A stretch of DNA of 54,276 nucleotides, taken from positions 1 to 54,276 of the forward strand of contig MSXO01000031.1 in assembly GCA_002083615.1 (NCBI GenBank), written 5' to 3'. Every line of letters starts with the position of its first letter. Within the stretch, counting starts at the first letter, position 1. Source of the DNA: Proteobacteria bacterium ST_bin11 (GTDB lineage: Bacteria > Pseudomonadota > Gammaproteobacteria > Methylococcales > Methylomonadaceae). The position numbers and the translations under genes were made by a program. Of this stretch, positions 32,705-42,115 are shown piece by piece. The notes beneath the pieces are model-generated. The model saw only the letters and a list, made by a program, of their open reading frames with translations, had not been told where the DNA came from and made no database searches.

Positions 32705-33059
32705 GAAAGTAAACTCTACCCGAGCTATATTCGCAAGTGGCTGATCGGTAAGCAAAAACCAGTTTTCCTGGAGTTGGCAGGTACTGTAATTCCAACTCCA
32801 ACTGTTGTGACGGCAGCAATAACTCTTTGAATTTTACCGACTCCATATGCCTGAAAGCACGGCTTAAACCTAGATATTGCCGAGCATAATGCACGGCCCA
32901 TTGGATTTGGACCACACCGGGCACCACCGCAATTTCCTCGAAATGCCCCTGAAAATAGCTGAGATCGCTGGGAATGCGCAACGCCAGCACTACCCCGTCG
33001 GCGCGCATTTCCAGATCAAGCAGATCCGGCAATAACACATCCTGGGCATTGTCATGCAT
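32688..33059 (-). CDS. Hotdog dehydratase, ApeI-like, with altered acid residue
   Basis: A 123-residue FabA/FabZ-type protein. FQGHFEEIAVVPGVVQIQWA contains H39 of the active site, but the position of the acidic partner (Glu in FabZ, Asp in FabA) is Gln53. In aryl polyene clusters two dehydratases, ApeI and ApeP, are present and form the double bonds. This one may be impaired or act as a partner subunit of the other at 36908. The ATG at 33059 gives family-like length. It overlaps the glycosyltransferase gene. Confidence 0.75.
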   Translation of the reverse strand: MHDNAQDVLLPDLLDLEMRADGVVLALRIPSDLSYFQGHFEEIAVVPGVVQIQWAVHYARQYLGLSRAFRHMESVKFKELLLPSQQLELELQYLPTPGKLVFAYRSATCEYSSGRVYFHDEPV

Positions 33060-33067
33060 GAGCGCAC

Positions 33068-33715
33068 TCAAAAGCTGGCCTTCACTTTGCGCCGGACAAG
33101 CATTTCTCCGGTCATTAACAACCCCATCAGCACATAAGAGATGCAACCGTTGTACAGGCTCCACAACCATCGGTCGCCATGAAGCACGGTCAACAATGAA
33201 ATAGCGGCATTGCCTAGAAAAAAACCGCTCCAGATCTGAGTCACTCTGCGGGTATACAGCACGCCATGAGCCGGCAGATCCGGAAAGTCCAGTCGAGCCA
33301 AGCGCTCGACTACCGTGGGCGGGTGAAACAAACTAAAAGCAAATACCGCAAAAAACAGCAGGCTGACAAATACCGGGTAAGCCAACAGCCAGGCCGCATC
33401 GTTAATCAAGGCGCCCATTAACAAAAAAAGCGCGCAAGCCAGTATCAACCAAGATTCCGCTTTGCCGTTGGCTTCGGTGGACTTCTGTACCCAGTAGCGC
33501 AGCAGGAACAAACCGGCCAGGCCCAAAGCCATGGAGCGCGGCTGAAAATAATCCGCAAAAAACCAAATCAAGAATGGGTAGCTGGCAGTTACCGCCCCAA
33601 TCACCAGGTTAAGAATAATTTGCTGCGGCGTTGCCGACGGTTTTTGGCTAGCGCCTGACTTGGGATTCGCCTCGCATTTAGTGGGGCCGATTTGGTTGCG
33701 TGAGGGTTTTAACAT
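33068..33715 (-). CDS. COG4648-like inner membrane protein (copy 2)
   Basis: A 215-residue protein with about six membrane segments after a soluble Ser/Lys-rich N-terminal stretch of 30 residues. It is a paralogue of 20948-21559, sharing the PPTVVERLARLDFPDLP motif and the following WSGFFLGNAAIS segment. As in the first half-cluster it directly follows an ACP gene (six-base gap). The function is unknown. Confidence 0.75.
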   Translation of the reverse strand: MLKPSRNQIGPTKCEANPKSGASQKPSATPQQIILNLVIGAVTASYPFLIWFFADYFQPRSMALGLAGLFLLRYWVQKSTEANGKAESWLILACALFLLMGALINDAAWLLAYPVFVSLLFFAVFAFSLFHPPTVVERLARLDFPDLPAHGVLYTRRVTQIWSGFFLGNAAISLLTVLHGDRWLWSLYNGCISYVLMGLLMTGEMLVRRKVKASF

Positions 33716-33721
33716 CCAGGC

Positions 33722-33970
33722 CTATTCTGCGCTGATGCGATACACGGTATCTACCACGTCCTGAATGGTGCGGGCATTTTTAAAATCTTCCGGATTGATG
33801 CGTTTGCCGGTGATCTCGCGCAAACGGACCATCAAATCCACCGCATCGATACTGTCAATATCCAAATCTTGCCGCAAATTAGCTTCCAAGATGATGTCCT
33901 CGGGGCTTAATTCGAACATTTCCGACATCAGTTGTCTCAAAGTGGCAAATACGTCTTCTTCGGTCTTCAT
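33722..33970 (-). CDS. Acyl carrier protein (copy 2)
   Basis: An 82-residue ACP with the attachment motif DLDIDSIDAVDL (Ser40). It belongs to the same DSID type as the first ACP but differs in the rest of its sequence. Aryl polyene clusters normally carry two ACPs, ApeE and ApeF. A 224-base non-coding gap precedes it (33971-34194), so it may have its own promoter; I see no clear element there. Confidence 0.92.
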   Translation of the reverse strand: MKTEEDVFATLRQLMSEMFELSPEDIILEANLRQDLDIDSIDAVDLMVRLREITGKRINPEDFKNARTIQDVVDTVYRISAE

Positions 33971-34194
33971 ACAGATTTTGTGTCCTATTGCGATACGCGA
34001 AACCGCCCTGCGTCTCTATGCAGCAAATGCTAAGCAAACCCGGCGAGGCGGGTAGCGGTTTGATTTTGTGTATTTGCGTTAGCCACTTCAAGCATCTATG
34101 TATCTCTAACAGCCGCACGCTAAATAACTACGTCAAGCAGGGATTATACCCCGAGTTAAACCGGAGCGCTCAGACCCCTGGCAAATCGAATTGT

Positions 34195-34944
34195 TCAAAC
34201 ATCATCCAAGCGCCAATGCCAGATAGCCCCACTTTCTCGAGAAGATCCACGGCGTTGGCCGGCAATAATGGCTTGGACCATATTCGGTAAGCCCTGATCG
34301 GCTACCGACAGCGCGCGATAATCTGTCGCCGGCTCGCGCGTCAAACGCAATTGATGCCCCACTTCACCCGCTCGCGCAAGGGTCATTCCCAGCGCCCAGG
34401 TCGAGCGACAATCGGGCAGATAGCTGCGATAGATCTCAGGTAAGGCTTGGTCATAGCAAACCAGTAACACTTGGGGAGCCTCAAGCAGGCTGCCGCTAGC
34501 TTCCAAGAATGCGGAAAACAGGCCCTCCGTCCCACCAGCCAACGCGACGTAAGGTAAATAACTGGCACTATGCACGCTGGACAAGCCGGCGATGGCATTG
34601 TGGACACATTGACTGAAGCGACTCGGCGAGACAGGTTCGGCATTGGCCATGCCTTCCAGCATCTCAAAATAATACTGGCTTTCACCGTGGACCGAGAAAA
34701 ACACCGAGGGCATGTCTCCGTGCTCAGTATGACTGCGCCATGCCACCGCGCACGCGGCTCTGGCTAATGGAGACAGTCGACGTCTTTGCATGGCAGGCAA
34801 AAATCCCACATCGGCATTACCCTGATTAAACGGCAGAATTTCGCCGTTCGGCCAGCCACGGGTACCAGGCCCATGCACCGATTGCCAAAAACACCAATGC
34901 CGCAACGTGAAAACCAACTGGTTTTCCAAACCCTCACCCGCCAT
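34195..34944 (-). CDS. Chain-length-factor-like ketosynthase homologue (copy 2)
   Basis: A 249-residue protein of the same PF13723 family and same length as the copy at 16034. FSQCVHNAIAGLSSVHS replaces the active-site region, so it should not catalyse condensation. It follows the ketosynthase at 34954 by nine bases and may pair with it or with the frameshifted ketosynthase. It differs strongly from copy 1, which argues against a recent duplication. Confidence 0.75.
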   Translation of the reverse strand: MAGEGLENQLVFTLRHWCFWQSVHGPGTRGWPNGEILPFNQGNADVGFLPAMQRRRLSPLARAACAVAWRSHTEHGDMPSVFFSVHGESQYYFEMLEGMANAEPVSPSRFSQCVHNAIAGLSSVHSASYLPYVALAGGTEGLFSAFLEASGSLLEAPQVLLVCYDQALPEIYRSYLPDCRSTWALGMTLARAGEVGHQLRLTREPATDYRALSVADQGLPNMVQAIIAGQRRGSSRESGAIWHWRLDDV

Positions 34945-34953
34945 GCTGCCTGC

Positions 34954-36189
34954 TCAGCTATGCCAGCGTTGAAAAACCAAGGAGGTGTTAATGCCGCCGA
35001 AAGCAAAATTGTTGCTAACCACGTATTCAGCATCGATATTGCGCCCGTCGCCGGTTACATAATCCAATTCCGCACATCGTGAATCGGGATTATCCAAATT
35101 TAGGTTGGGATGAAACCAAGTATCGCGCATCATCTGGATGACCACCATTGCCTCCAGGGCACCGCACGCACCCAATGTGTGGCCGGTAAAACTTTTTAAA
35201 CTGCTAATCGGGATTTTATCGCCGAACACAGCGGCGGTAGCCTGACTTTCGGCAATATCGCCCTGTTCGGTAGCGGTGCCGTGCGCACTAATGTACGCCA
35301 CTTGTTCCGGCTGGATTTGCGCATCCTGCAAAGCCAAACGCATCACTACCTGCATGGTCTCGGCATTGGGTTGGGTGGCATGGACACCGTCAGCGTTGGT
35401 GGCAAAACCAGCCACTTCGGCGTAAATTCGGGCGCCTCGCGCCAAAGCGTGATCCAGCGCCTCCAACACCAAACTGCAGCCGCCCTCGCCGATAACTAAG
35501 CCGTCCCGGTCGCGGTCGAAAGGCCGCGGGGTTAATTCCGGCTCTGAGTTGCGGGTGCTAGTGGCATACAGTGCGTCGAACAACGCCGCTTCGGTAGGGC
35601 AAAGCTCCTCCGCGCCACCGGCTAACATGACATCCTGCAAACCGTATTTGATGGCTTCGTACGCATAACCTATACCTTGACTGCCCGAAGTACAAGCACT
35701 GACAGAGGGAATGACCCGCCCACGCACCTGAAAAAACAAAGCCACATTGGCGCAGGTGGTATGGCCCATCATCTTCAAATACGTGGTGGCATTCAGATTG
35801 CCAATGTCGTGATTAATCAGCATTCTGCCGAAGTCTGCAATCGCCGGGGTCGAGCCCACCGACGAGCCATATGCAACGCCTGTACGGCCACTACTGACGA
35901 CCGGATCACCGAGCAAACCGGCATCGAGCATGGCTAATTCGGTGGCGCGGGTCGCCAATAACGCGACCCTGCCCATGCTGCGAGTGTTTTTACGGGTGTA
36001 ATGCGCCGGCAGGATAAAGTCGTCGACCTGCCCGGCCAAGCGGGTGAGCAGCCCGTTATAGATCTCCCATTCCGGGATGTAGCGAATACCGGATTGCTTT
36101 GCGATAAGTCTGCCGCGTATCGTTTCCCAATCGTTGCCGATGGGCGAAAAGCCGGCCATTCCGGTGACGACCACGCGGCGCGTCAACAC
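34954..36189 (-). CDS. Beta-ketoacyl-ACP synthase, FabF-like (ApeR type)
   Basis: A 411-residue ketosynthase with an intact triad: C166 in SVSACTSGSQ, H303 in SAHGTATEQGD and H337 in SFTGHTLGACG. It is closer to FabF than the ApeO-like copies and corresponds to the extra ketosynthase of aryl polyene clusters, perhaps for priming. It starts with GTG at 36189, overlapping the ketoreductase stop by seven bases. A TTG at the next codon is the alternative. Confidence 0.9.
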   Translation of the reverse strand: MLTRRVVVTGMAGFSPIGNDWETIRGRLIAKQSGIRYIPEWEIYNGLLTRLAGQVDDFILPAHYTRKNTRSMGRVALLATRATELAMLDAGLLGDPVVSSGRTGVAYGSSVGSTPAIADFGRMLINHDIGNLNATTYLKMMGHTTCANVALFFQVRGRVIPSVSACTSGSQGIGYAYEAIKYGLQDVMLAGGAEELCPTEAALFDALYATSTRNSEPELTPRPFDRDRDGLVIGEGGCSLVLEALDHALARGARIYAEVAGFATNADGVHATQPNAETMQVVMRLALQDAQIQPEQVAYISAHGTATEQGDIAESQATAAVFGDKIPISSLKSFTGHTLGACGALEAMVVIQMMRDTWFHPNLNLDNPDSRCAELDYVTGDGRNIDAEYVVSNNFAFGGINTSLVFQRWHS

Positions 36190-36911
36190 AAACCTCCATT
36201 CACGGAAATCACTTGGCGGGTAATGTAAGCGGCATCTTCAGACATCAAAAAAGCCACCAAGGCCGCGACTTCTTCCGGTGTACCCAAACGTCTGGCAGGT
36301 ACGGCGGCTAGCGCTTCCTCTAGCGGCAGGCCCTCCACCATCTCAGTCTCGATTAAACCGGGGGCCACGCAATTCACGGTGATTTTGCGTTTTGCCAATT
36401 CAACAGCCAACGCTTTAGTTGCGCCGATGATTCCGGCCTTGGCGGCGCTATAATTGACTTGACCACGGTTACCCACCAAACCGGACACCGACGATAGGGT
36501 CACGATCCGTCCAGGTTTGCGTCGCTGTATCATCGGCAATACCAGCGGATATAACACGTTATAAAAACCATCCAGATTGCTACGCAGCACTTGGTCCCAG
36601 TCCTCCTCGCTCATAGCCGGAAAGGCATTGTCCCGCGATAAACCGGCGTTACAGACCACGCCATAGTAAGCACCGTGGGCTTGAATGTCGTTTTCCAAAC
36701 TGTCCCTAGCAGCGCTGCGATCGGCTAGATCAAAACTAAGTATGCGGGCTTGGCGGCCCGTTTCAACAATCTGGTGTTTGACTTGTTCAGCCTCGTCCAA
36801 GCGGCTGCGGCAATGCAAGACAATATCGTAACCTTCGCGAGCGAGGCGCAAGGCGATGGCTTTGCCGATGCCTCGGCTAGAACCCGTGACCAGGACGGTT
36901 GCTTGACTCAT
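36183..36911 (-). CDS. 3-oxoacyl-ACP reductase, ApeQ/FabG-like
   Basis: A 242-residue SDR. The cofactor loop is TGSSRGIGKA at 9-18, with NAG at 88-90, and the catalytic S141, Y154 and K158 lie in LSSVSG...NYSAAKAG. It ends with the FabG-like SVNGGLC. It reduces the beta-keto group with NADPH. The start at 36911 overlaps the dehydratase stop as ATGA, so a longer frame that begins inside the dehydratase is rejected. It is the only ketoreductase in the cluster and must serve both halves. Confidence 0.94.
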   Translation of the reverse strand: MSQATVLVTGSSRGIGKAIALRLAREGYDIVLHCRSRLDEAEQVKHQIVETGRQARILSFDLADRSAARDSLENDIQAHGAYYGVVCNAGLSRDNAFPAMSEEDWDQVLRSNLDGFYNVLYPLVLPMIQRRKPGRIVTLSSVSGLVGNRGQVNYSAAKAGIIGATKALAVELAKRKITVNCVAPGLIETEMVEGLPLEEALAAVPARRLGTPEEVAALVAFLMSEDAAYITRQVISVNGGLC

Positions 36912-37399
36912 ATGCCTTTTCCGGCGAGAAATTTTTGCGAGTCCTGCGGTAGCAATACGTTTAACTTGGACCGGGCGCTGATATTCGGTCCTTCTAACAG
37001 GCAATCGAATACCGACATATCGTTGGCGGCCTCGATAATTTTTTCCGCTTTCACGGTAAGCCTAGCACCACTGGGGAAACTGCCAACTGAGCATTCGAAA
37101 TAACGGGTGCCCAATAAAAATCCCAGCCCTATCGCCTCGCCGCGACACTTACGCTGATACCCCGAATACGCGGCAATGGCTTGCGCCATGTATTCCAATC
37201 CCAGCCAAGCCGGCACGCTGTGATCGGGACTGGAAAACAGCTTGTCCTCCCGCACCTTGAGTTCGACCAAGATGTGACTATCGCCGACTTCCAGTACCCG
37301 ATCCAGCAGCACCATACGCCCAGACTGAGGCACGAGGGACTCGATAGGGTAAGGAAATTCCGCTGGGCTATTAGGGATGTCCGATGAGCAAGGACACAT
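36908..37399 (-). CDS. Hotdog dehydratase, ApeP-like
   Basis: A 163-residue protein of the ApeP/FabZ-like hotdog family. SSPDHSVPAWLGLEYMAQAI holds H60 and E69, a plausible catalytic pair, with AIAAYSGYQ beyond. With the ApeI-like protein it should form the dehydratase of the polyene synthase. The gene start overlaps the 3' end of the frameshifted ketosynthase by 29 bases, so translation of this gene may suffer from the frameshift upstream. Confidence 0.85.
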   Translation of the reverse strand: MCPCSSDIPNSPAEFPYPIESLVPQSGRMVLLDRVLEVGDSHILVELKVREDKLFSSPDHSVPAWLGLEYMAQAIAAYSGYQRKCRGEAIGLGFLLGTRYFECSVGSFPSGARLTVKAEKIIEAANDMSVFDCLLEGPNISARSKLNVLLPQDSQKFLAGKGI

Positions 37400-38541
37400 T
37401 GTTTCCGCCGAATGAAAATGAGTTACTGAGGCAGTATTGTAGCGGCTTTAGCGCTTGATTTTCCAGCCCGACCAAACGCAGCCGCAACACGTCAGGGTCA
37501 GATTCGCCATCCCAAACATGGGGCGGCAAACGACTTTCTTGATTTAAATCAGACAGTAGCAGCCAGCACAATCCCGCCTCAAGCGCGCCGGCCGCCCCCC
37601 AAACAATGGCCGGTAGACGGCTTGCTGGAACTGCAAAAAGTACTGTTACCAAATACCTGTGCCACGGCTCGGCTTTCCATTGCATCGTTTTGCCAAGTAG
37701 CGGTACCGTGCAGGTTAATGTAATCAACTTGCTCAACACGCAGTTGCGCATCGCCCAGCGCGGCCTGCATGGCCATAGCTGCACAACTGCCGTCCGGGCG
37801 CGGGGCGGAAATATGATAGGCATCGGCACTGGCACCGACGCCCAACAAGGCGATTGCGCTTGGCTCGCGCGTCATCAGGAATAAGGCCGCGCCTTCGCCA
37901 ATCAATGTGCCATCACGATTTTTGCTGAATGGATTACAGGACGTTCTGCTGAGTGCGCCTAAGGCAGCAAACCCTTCCAACGTGGTGCGGCAGAGACTAT
38001 CAGCGCCGCCCACTATGACCGCATCGCAGACCCCCAAACGTAACAAGCGCCGCGCCGAGCCCAAGGCGTTGGCGCTCGAAGAACAGGTGGTGGACACGGT
38101 GTATGCGGGGCCGTGAATATCCAGGTAAGCTGCTAAAAACTCCGCCGCGCCACCCAACTCCTGCTGCTTGTAGTGATATTGGTTTGGCATGCTCCCGTTT
38201 GCCCGCAGCGTTTGTAGGGCGATTTCACCCTCCGCTACCCCCGAGGTACTGGTGCCGATTACCACACCGATCCGTTCCGCGCCGTAACAGTCTATGGCAC
38301 TAGCGATAGCAGACTCGATTTGATTGAGTGCTGAGAGCAACAAGCGGTTATTGCGGCAAGCATAGATGTTAAAGCTGGAAGGGATGATCGGTAGCTGAGT
38401 GAGTACGGCCAATGCCGGAATCGTCGACTTTAACCAGGCGGGCGCCTGGGGCTGAACGGCGCGACCGGCCAGCCAATTGGCTAAAACTTCTGTCTTGCTA
38501 TCTCCCAAGGCGCAGACTATTCCTAGATCATGTAAATACAA
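37371..38541 (-). pseudogene. Beta-ketoacyl-ACP synthase, ApeO-like (copy 2), frameshifted
   Basis: Read as one gene this is a ketosynthase of about 389 residues closely related to 16783-17985. C153 (STTCSSSA), H278 (NLHGTATW) and H312 (STGHCLG) are all present. A run of six G on the minus strand (37595-37600) shifts the frame after Gly315, and the first frame stops at 37579. Removing one G restores the expected GAAGALEAG and the normal C-terminus ending NNVSLLIGHP. The change is either a real inactivating indel, a variable homopolymer or a sequencing error. A truncated product would lose the last fifth of the fold. Confidence 0.85.
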
Positions 38542-38553
38542 GCCCTACTCCGC

Positions 38554-39780
38554 TTAGCCAGATAAATAGGTGGCTAATATGGCCTGGATTTTGTTCGCGG
38601 AGCGCTGAGTCATTGGGTTTTCTTCATCCCAGGCGTAGCCGGCCAGAATGGAACAAATCATGGCCTTGACGCTAGCCAACTGGTTCTCTTCGAAAATAAT
38701 TGTTTGGAATCTTCCGTCGTACCAAGCCTCTACGTAAGCCCGGAACACCTCTATACCTTTACGCAAGGCCCGTTCATATTCGACAGACCAATTCACTGAT
38801 TCGCCGCGCAATTGCCGGTCCACTAAGGGCACGGCGAGCGCGGCAGATTTCATCGCGATAGTGACACCCGATGAAAACACTGGGTCCAGGAATTCGCCGG
38901 CATTGCCCAATAAGGCAAAGCCGTCACCATACAGTTGCTTGACGTTGGCGGAGTAACCGCCAATGGTATTCGCCGGCGTGTCGAAACAGCTATCAGCCAA
39001 TAATTCTGCGAGCCGAGGTTCTTCCATGGCAATATCCCGCAGCACGTCAAGGGGCTCGCCGCTGCGCTCATCCAGGAACCTGGCAGGCGTCACCACGCCT
39101 AACGAGCATCTGCCGTTGCTGAATGGAATCAGCCAATACCAAATCTCGTGAATCGTGGGGTGTATTGCAATCAGAATTTTATTGCGATCATAATCTGCCA
39201 CACTAATCCTATCTTCAATGTGTGTGAACAGCGCCCGACGCGGCGACAAAGAAGAAGGAGTTTCCAGATCCAACAGTCGCGGCAACACCCGGCCAAAACC
39301 ACTTGCATCCAAGACCATGTTAGCTGTCCAATCCTTTTGCAGACCATTGGCATCGATACTGGTCAATTGAGCTTGCCCTGGCCGGCTGAAATCGGCAGCC
39401 AAAATCGTTTGCTGATAATGTATCGGCACCCCGGCGTCGGCAGCGCTATCGGCCAAAACTTGATCGAATCGAGCGCGCGGTACTTGAAAAGTGGTACCCC
39501 AACCGGGACTAAATTTCTGGGTAAAATCAAATTCGGTCAATTTGCCGGCCCGGGAAAACGCAGCGCCATTTTTAAATTGAAAGCCTTCAGCCGTCACCGC
39601 AGGCAACATATCGGCTGCTTCCATAAAAGCCATGCACTGTGGCAGCAGACTTTCGCCAATCGAAAAACGCGGAAACTGTTCTTTTTCCAAGATAACGACG
39701 TGATGACCCCGTTGTTTCAGCATTTTCGCGGCGACGCTGCCAGCGGGGCCCGCCCCGATAATCAATACGTCAGCATCCAT
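38554..39780 (-). CDS. FAD-dependent halogenase-like oxidoreductase (copy 2)
   Basis: A 408-residue flavoprotein. It has an IIGAGPAGSVAAKML dinucleotide motif, FSIGESLLPQ, a Lys-containing FKNGAAF, WYWLIP (WxWxIP) and GNAGEFLDPVFSSG, so all halogenase-like marks are present as in copy 1. Sequence identity with copy 1 is limited to the motifs, so the two probably act on different substrates or steps. It heads the long minus-strand operon and is divergent from the ApeH-like gene, with a shared 193-base control region. Confidence 0.75.
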   Translation of the reverse strand: MDADVLIIGAGPAGSVAAKMLKQRGHHVVILEKEQFPRFSIGESLLPQCMAFMEAADMLPAVTAEGFQFKNGAAFSRAGKLTEFDFTQKFSPGWGTTFQVPRARFDQVLADSAADAGVPIHYQQTILAADFSRPGQAQLTSIDANGLQKDWTANMVLDASGFGRVLPRLLDLETPSSLSPRRALFTHIEDRISVADYDRNKILIAIHPTIHEIWYWLIPFSNGRCSLGVVTPARFLDERSGEPLDVLRDIAMEEPRLAELLADSCFDTPANTIGGYSANVKQLYGDGFALLGNAGEFLDPVFSSGVTIAMKSAALAVPLVDRQLRGESVNWSVEYERALRKGIEVFRAYVEAWYDGRFQTIIFEENQLASVKAMICSILAGYAWDEENPMTQRSANKIQAILATYLSG

Positions 39781-39973
39781 TTGTTTTGTCGACCTCTTAT
39801 CCGGTTAAAATAAATGCATCGCCTTTAGCGAGGTGCGCTAGTGTGACTGAATCAAGCCCCAAGTTTTGAAGCAAGGGGATTGATTTAGAAAATCTCTCCG
39901 TCCTGTCTTTCGAAAAAGGGCCGGTAGAATCCCAAAATGTAACGTAGGGTAATTGCCCCAAGACGCCTATCCC

Positions 39974-41296
39974 ATGCCGGAACCCCAAGCCTCCACTGAG
40001 ATACAGACGCCAATTTACCCGAGTCTGGCCGCCCCCTTTGCTATATACCAAGGCAGGTTGATTAGCCGGGGCAAGCTATGGGCAGACGTGGCGGCATTAG
40101 CCCGCGAATTACCGGATAGGCCCTATCAATTTAATTTGTGCGAAAACCGCTATCTGTTTTGCCTGAGCCTTCTAGCAGCGGCAGCGCGCGGACAGGTTTG
40201 CTTACTCCCGCCTGCCGGGCAGATGGCAGTCATTCAGGAAATTCTTCGCGACTATCCCGGCGCCTACATCGCTAGAGAACACGCGCCGCAGCAAGCGGGT
40301 TTGGATTGGTTTGAAGTGACCGCGCCAAATTTAATCGACAGCGCAGCGCAACCGCAATTCGATTGGAAGCGTACCGCAGTGATCGCCTTTACCTCCGGTA
40401 GCTCCGGCACACCTAAACCCTGCCCGCATAGCCTGCATACCTTCAAAACGTCCGCCGAGATGGCATTGAGCAGCCTGGGATTAGCCGAGCAGCAACTGAT
40501 GATACTCTCCACCACGCCGCCGCAACACATGTACGGTCTGGAAAGCTCGGTATTTTGGCCACTGTTTTCGAATCTAGTGTTGCACGACGGACGGCCGTTC
40601 TTCGCCGAAGACATTCGCCAAACCATAAAAACCGCACCATGGCCCACATTACTGGCTTCCACACCCACACATTTGCGTTCCTTGATCAAGGTCGATGCCA
40701 CGTGGCACAATCTGGCCGGCATCATTTCCGCAACGGATACTCTATCCGAAAAGCTGGCCGGCGAAACGGCAGCAATTTTAGGGCAATCGCCGCGCGAAAT
40801 CTATGGCAGCACGGAAACCCTATCATTTGCCAGTCGCGAAACCTTGCGAGAAAACCTCTGGCAGCCTTACTCTCACTGCCGCTTGGTTAAAAACGAAAGC
40901 GGACAGACCAGTTTGGAATCCGCGCATTTGCCAGAAGCAATAATGCTGCAGGACAGCGTAAACATAAACACCGACGGACGCTTTACGGTGTTGGGCCGCA
41001 ATCAGGATATGGTTAAGATCGGCGGCAAACGCGCCTCCTTGACCGAGCTAAACCGGCGCTTGAAAGATATTGACGGCGTAGAAGACGGTTTTTGCTTTAT
41101 CCAAGAAAACGGTCGATTGGCAGCTGTAGTGGTCAGCCACCTCAGCCACCAAGCCATTCGACTGGGCTTGCAGCCCTACCTAGATGAGGTATTTCTGCCA
41201 AGAAAAATTCATTTCGTTGCTGCTATTCCACGCAATGCCACAGACAAACTACTGAAAACCGAAGTGGAAAAGCTATTGGCTGGTTTGATTCAATGA
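39974..41296 (+). CDS. Aryl/acyl adenylating enzyme, ApeH-like
   Basis: A 440-residue ANL-family ligase, shorter than usual acyl-CoA ligases, as in ApeH. The P-loop is FTSGSSGTPKPCPHS, then YGSTETLSFAS, the hinge LGRNQDMVKIGGKRAS and the C-terminal Lys region ATDKLLKTE. In aryl polyene pathways this enzyme activates the aromatic starter acid for loading onto ACP. The ATG at 39974 is chosen over a TTG at 39953, but neither has a good RBS. No ammonia lyase or chorismate lyase gene for the starter is present in the window. Confidence 0.82.
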   Translation: MPEPQASTEIQTPIYPSLAAPFAIYQGRLISRGKLWADVAALARELPDRPYQFNLCENRYLFCLSLLAAAARGQVCLLPPAGQMAVIQEILRDYPGAYIAREHAPQQAGLDWFEVTAPNLIDSAAQPQFDWKRTAVIAFTSGSSGTPKPCPHSLHTFKTSAEMALSSLGLAEQQLMILSTTPPQHMYGLESSVFWPLFSNLVLHDGRPFFAEDIRQTIKTAPWPTLLASTPTHLRSLIKVDATWHNLAGIISATDTLSEKLAGETAAILGQSPREIYGSTETLSFASRETLRENLWQPYSHCRLVKNESGQTSLESAHLPEAIMLQDSVNINTDGRFTVLGRNQDMVKIGGKRASLTELNRRLKDIDGVEDGFCFIQENGRLAAVVVSHLSHQAIRLGLQPYLDEVFLPRKIHFVAAIPRNATDKLLKTEVEKLLAGLIQ

Positions 41297-41473
41297 AGAC
41301 GCGCCTAATAAAGGCTATCAGCACTACCCCTGTTTGATATAGGGTAGGAAAGTTAGCCGCCAATCAAACACATTAGCGCTATTCCGAGCAGAATAAAGCT
41401 TACCGTCTGATACACCATGAGAGAAATCACGTAAAATTGAACTCCAACCCACTGCTGTCTCGCTATTGTGCAA

Positions 41474-42076
41474 ATGATGAAGCCAATCGTTAAACCGGCC
41501 AATCCGCAGGGCAAAGGGCTTGTCGGCGTATTAGACAGCTTGCAACAAGCAAAAAAGCATCTGCAAGTTCCCCCTAAACACATTCAGCAAATTAGCGACG
41601 AGCTGTTTACCTCTCTATTCGTCTTGAGTAGTGAAATTCGTTTTAAACCCACGCCAAACAACACTTACTATCTCTATTCCAAAAACAACCGCTACCAACT
41701 GTCTTTAATCGCGTCAGAGCAATGGTTGCAGAAAAAATCCGGACGTTTCATTGGCACTTGTAATCTGCAAAACGATTTGACCTGGACCTTGGCCTTATCC
41801 GACGATTGCGCCAACGATCCAAACTTTCTTCGGCAAGTGGCTTATCAACGCCAGCAACTGGAAGCGAAAATGCAGCAGGCAGAAAAAATTGATGACGTGT
41901 TACCTGTCTACGTGGAGACGCTACCGTTTCATGCGCGTATTCTGGCTGCTGCACTCGCCTCCTCCTTGAAGCAATCCATGCAAAAGAGCGGTATCTATGG
42001 ATTGAGTTTGCAGCAAGCACAGACCACCCTCTTAGACAGACATCCCTCAAAGCCATCGGCTAAATCGGAAGACTGA
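41474..42076 (+). CDS. DUF2452 domain protein
   Basis: A 200-residue cytoplasmic protein. The N-terminal PANPQGKGLVGVLDSLQQ is typical of DUF2452 proteins, and YYLYSKNNRYQLSLIASEQW is further conserved. The function is unknown. Starts at 41468 (GTG), 41474 and 41477 (ATG) are all possible. It marks the return to ordinary chromosome after the biosynthetic cluster. Confidence 0.65.
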   Translation: MMKPIVKPANPQGKGLVGVLDSLQQAKKHLQVPPKHIQQISDELFTSLFVLSSEIRFKPTPNNTYYLYSKNNRYQLSLIASEQWLQKKSGRFIGTCNLQNDLTWTLALSDDCANDPNFLRQVAYQRQQLEAKMQQAEKIDDVLPVYVETLPFHARILAAALASSLKQSMQKSGIYGLSLQQAQTTLLDRHPSKPSAKSED

Positions 42077-42115
42077 ATCAAGCAAAGCAGCGTGTCTGTG
42101 GGCGAATTAACTGCT

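Noticed and set aside
37371..37835. Separate small protein starting inside the frameshifted ketosynthase
   Set aside because: Its second half is plainly the ketosynthase C-terminus, so the apparent start is an artefact of the frameshift.
39148..39813. Plus-strand frame of 221 codons antisense to the second halogenase-like gene
   Set aside because: Same reason: the opposite strand carries all FAD-enzyme motifs in frame.
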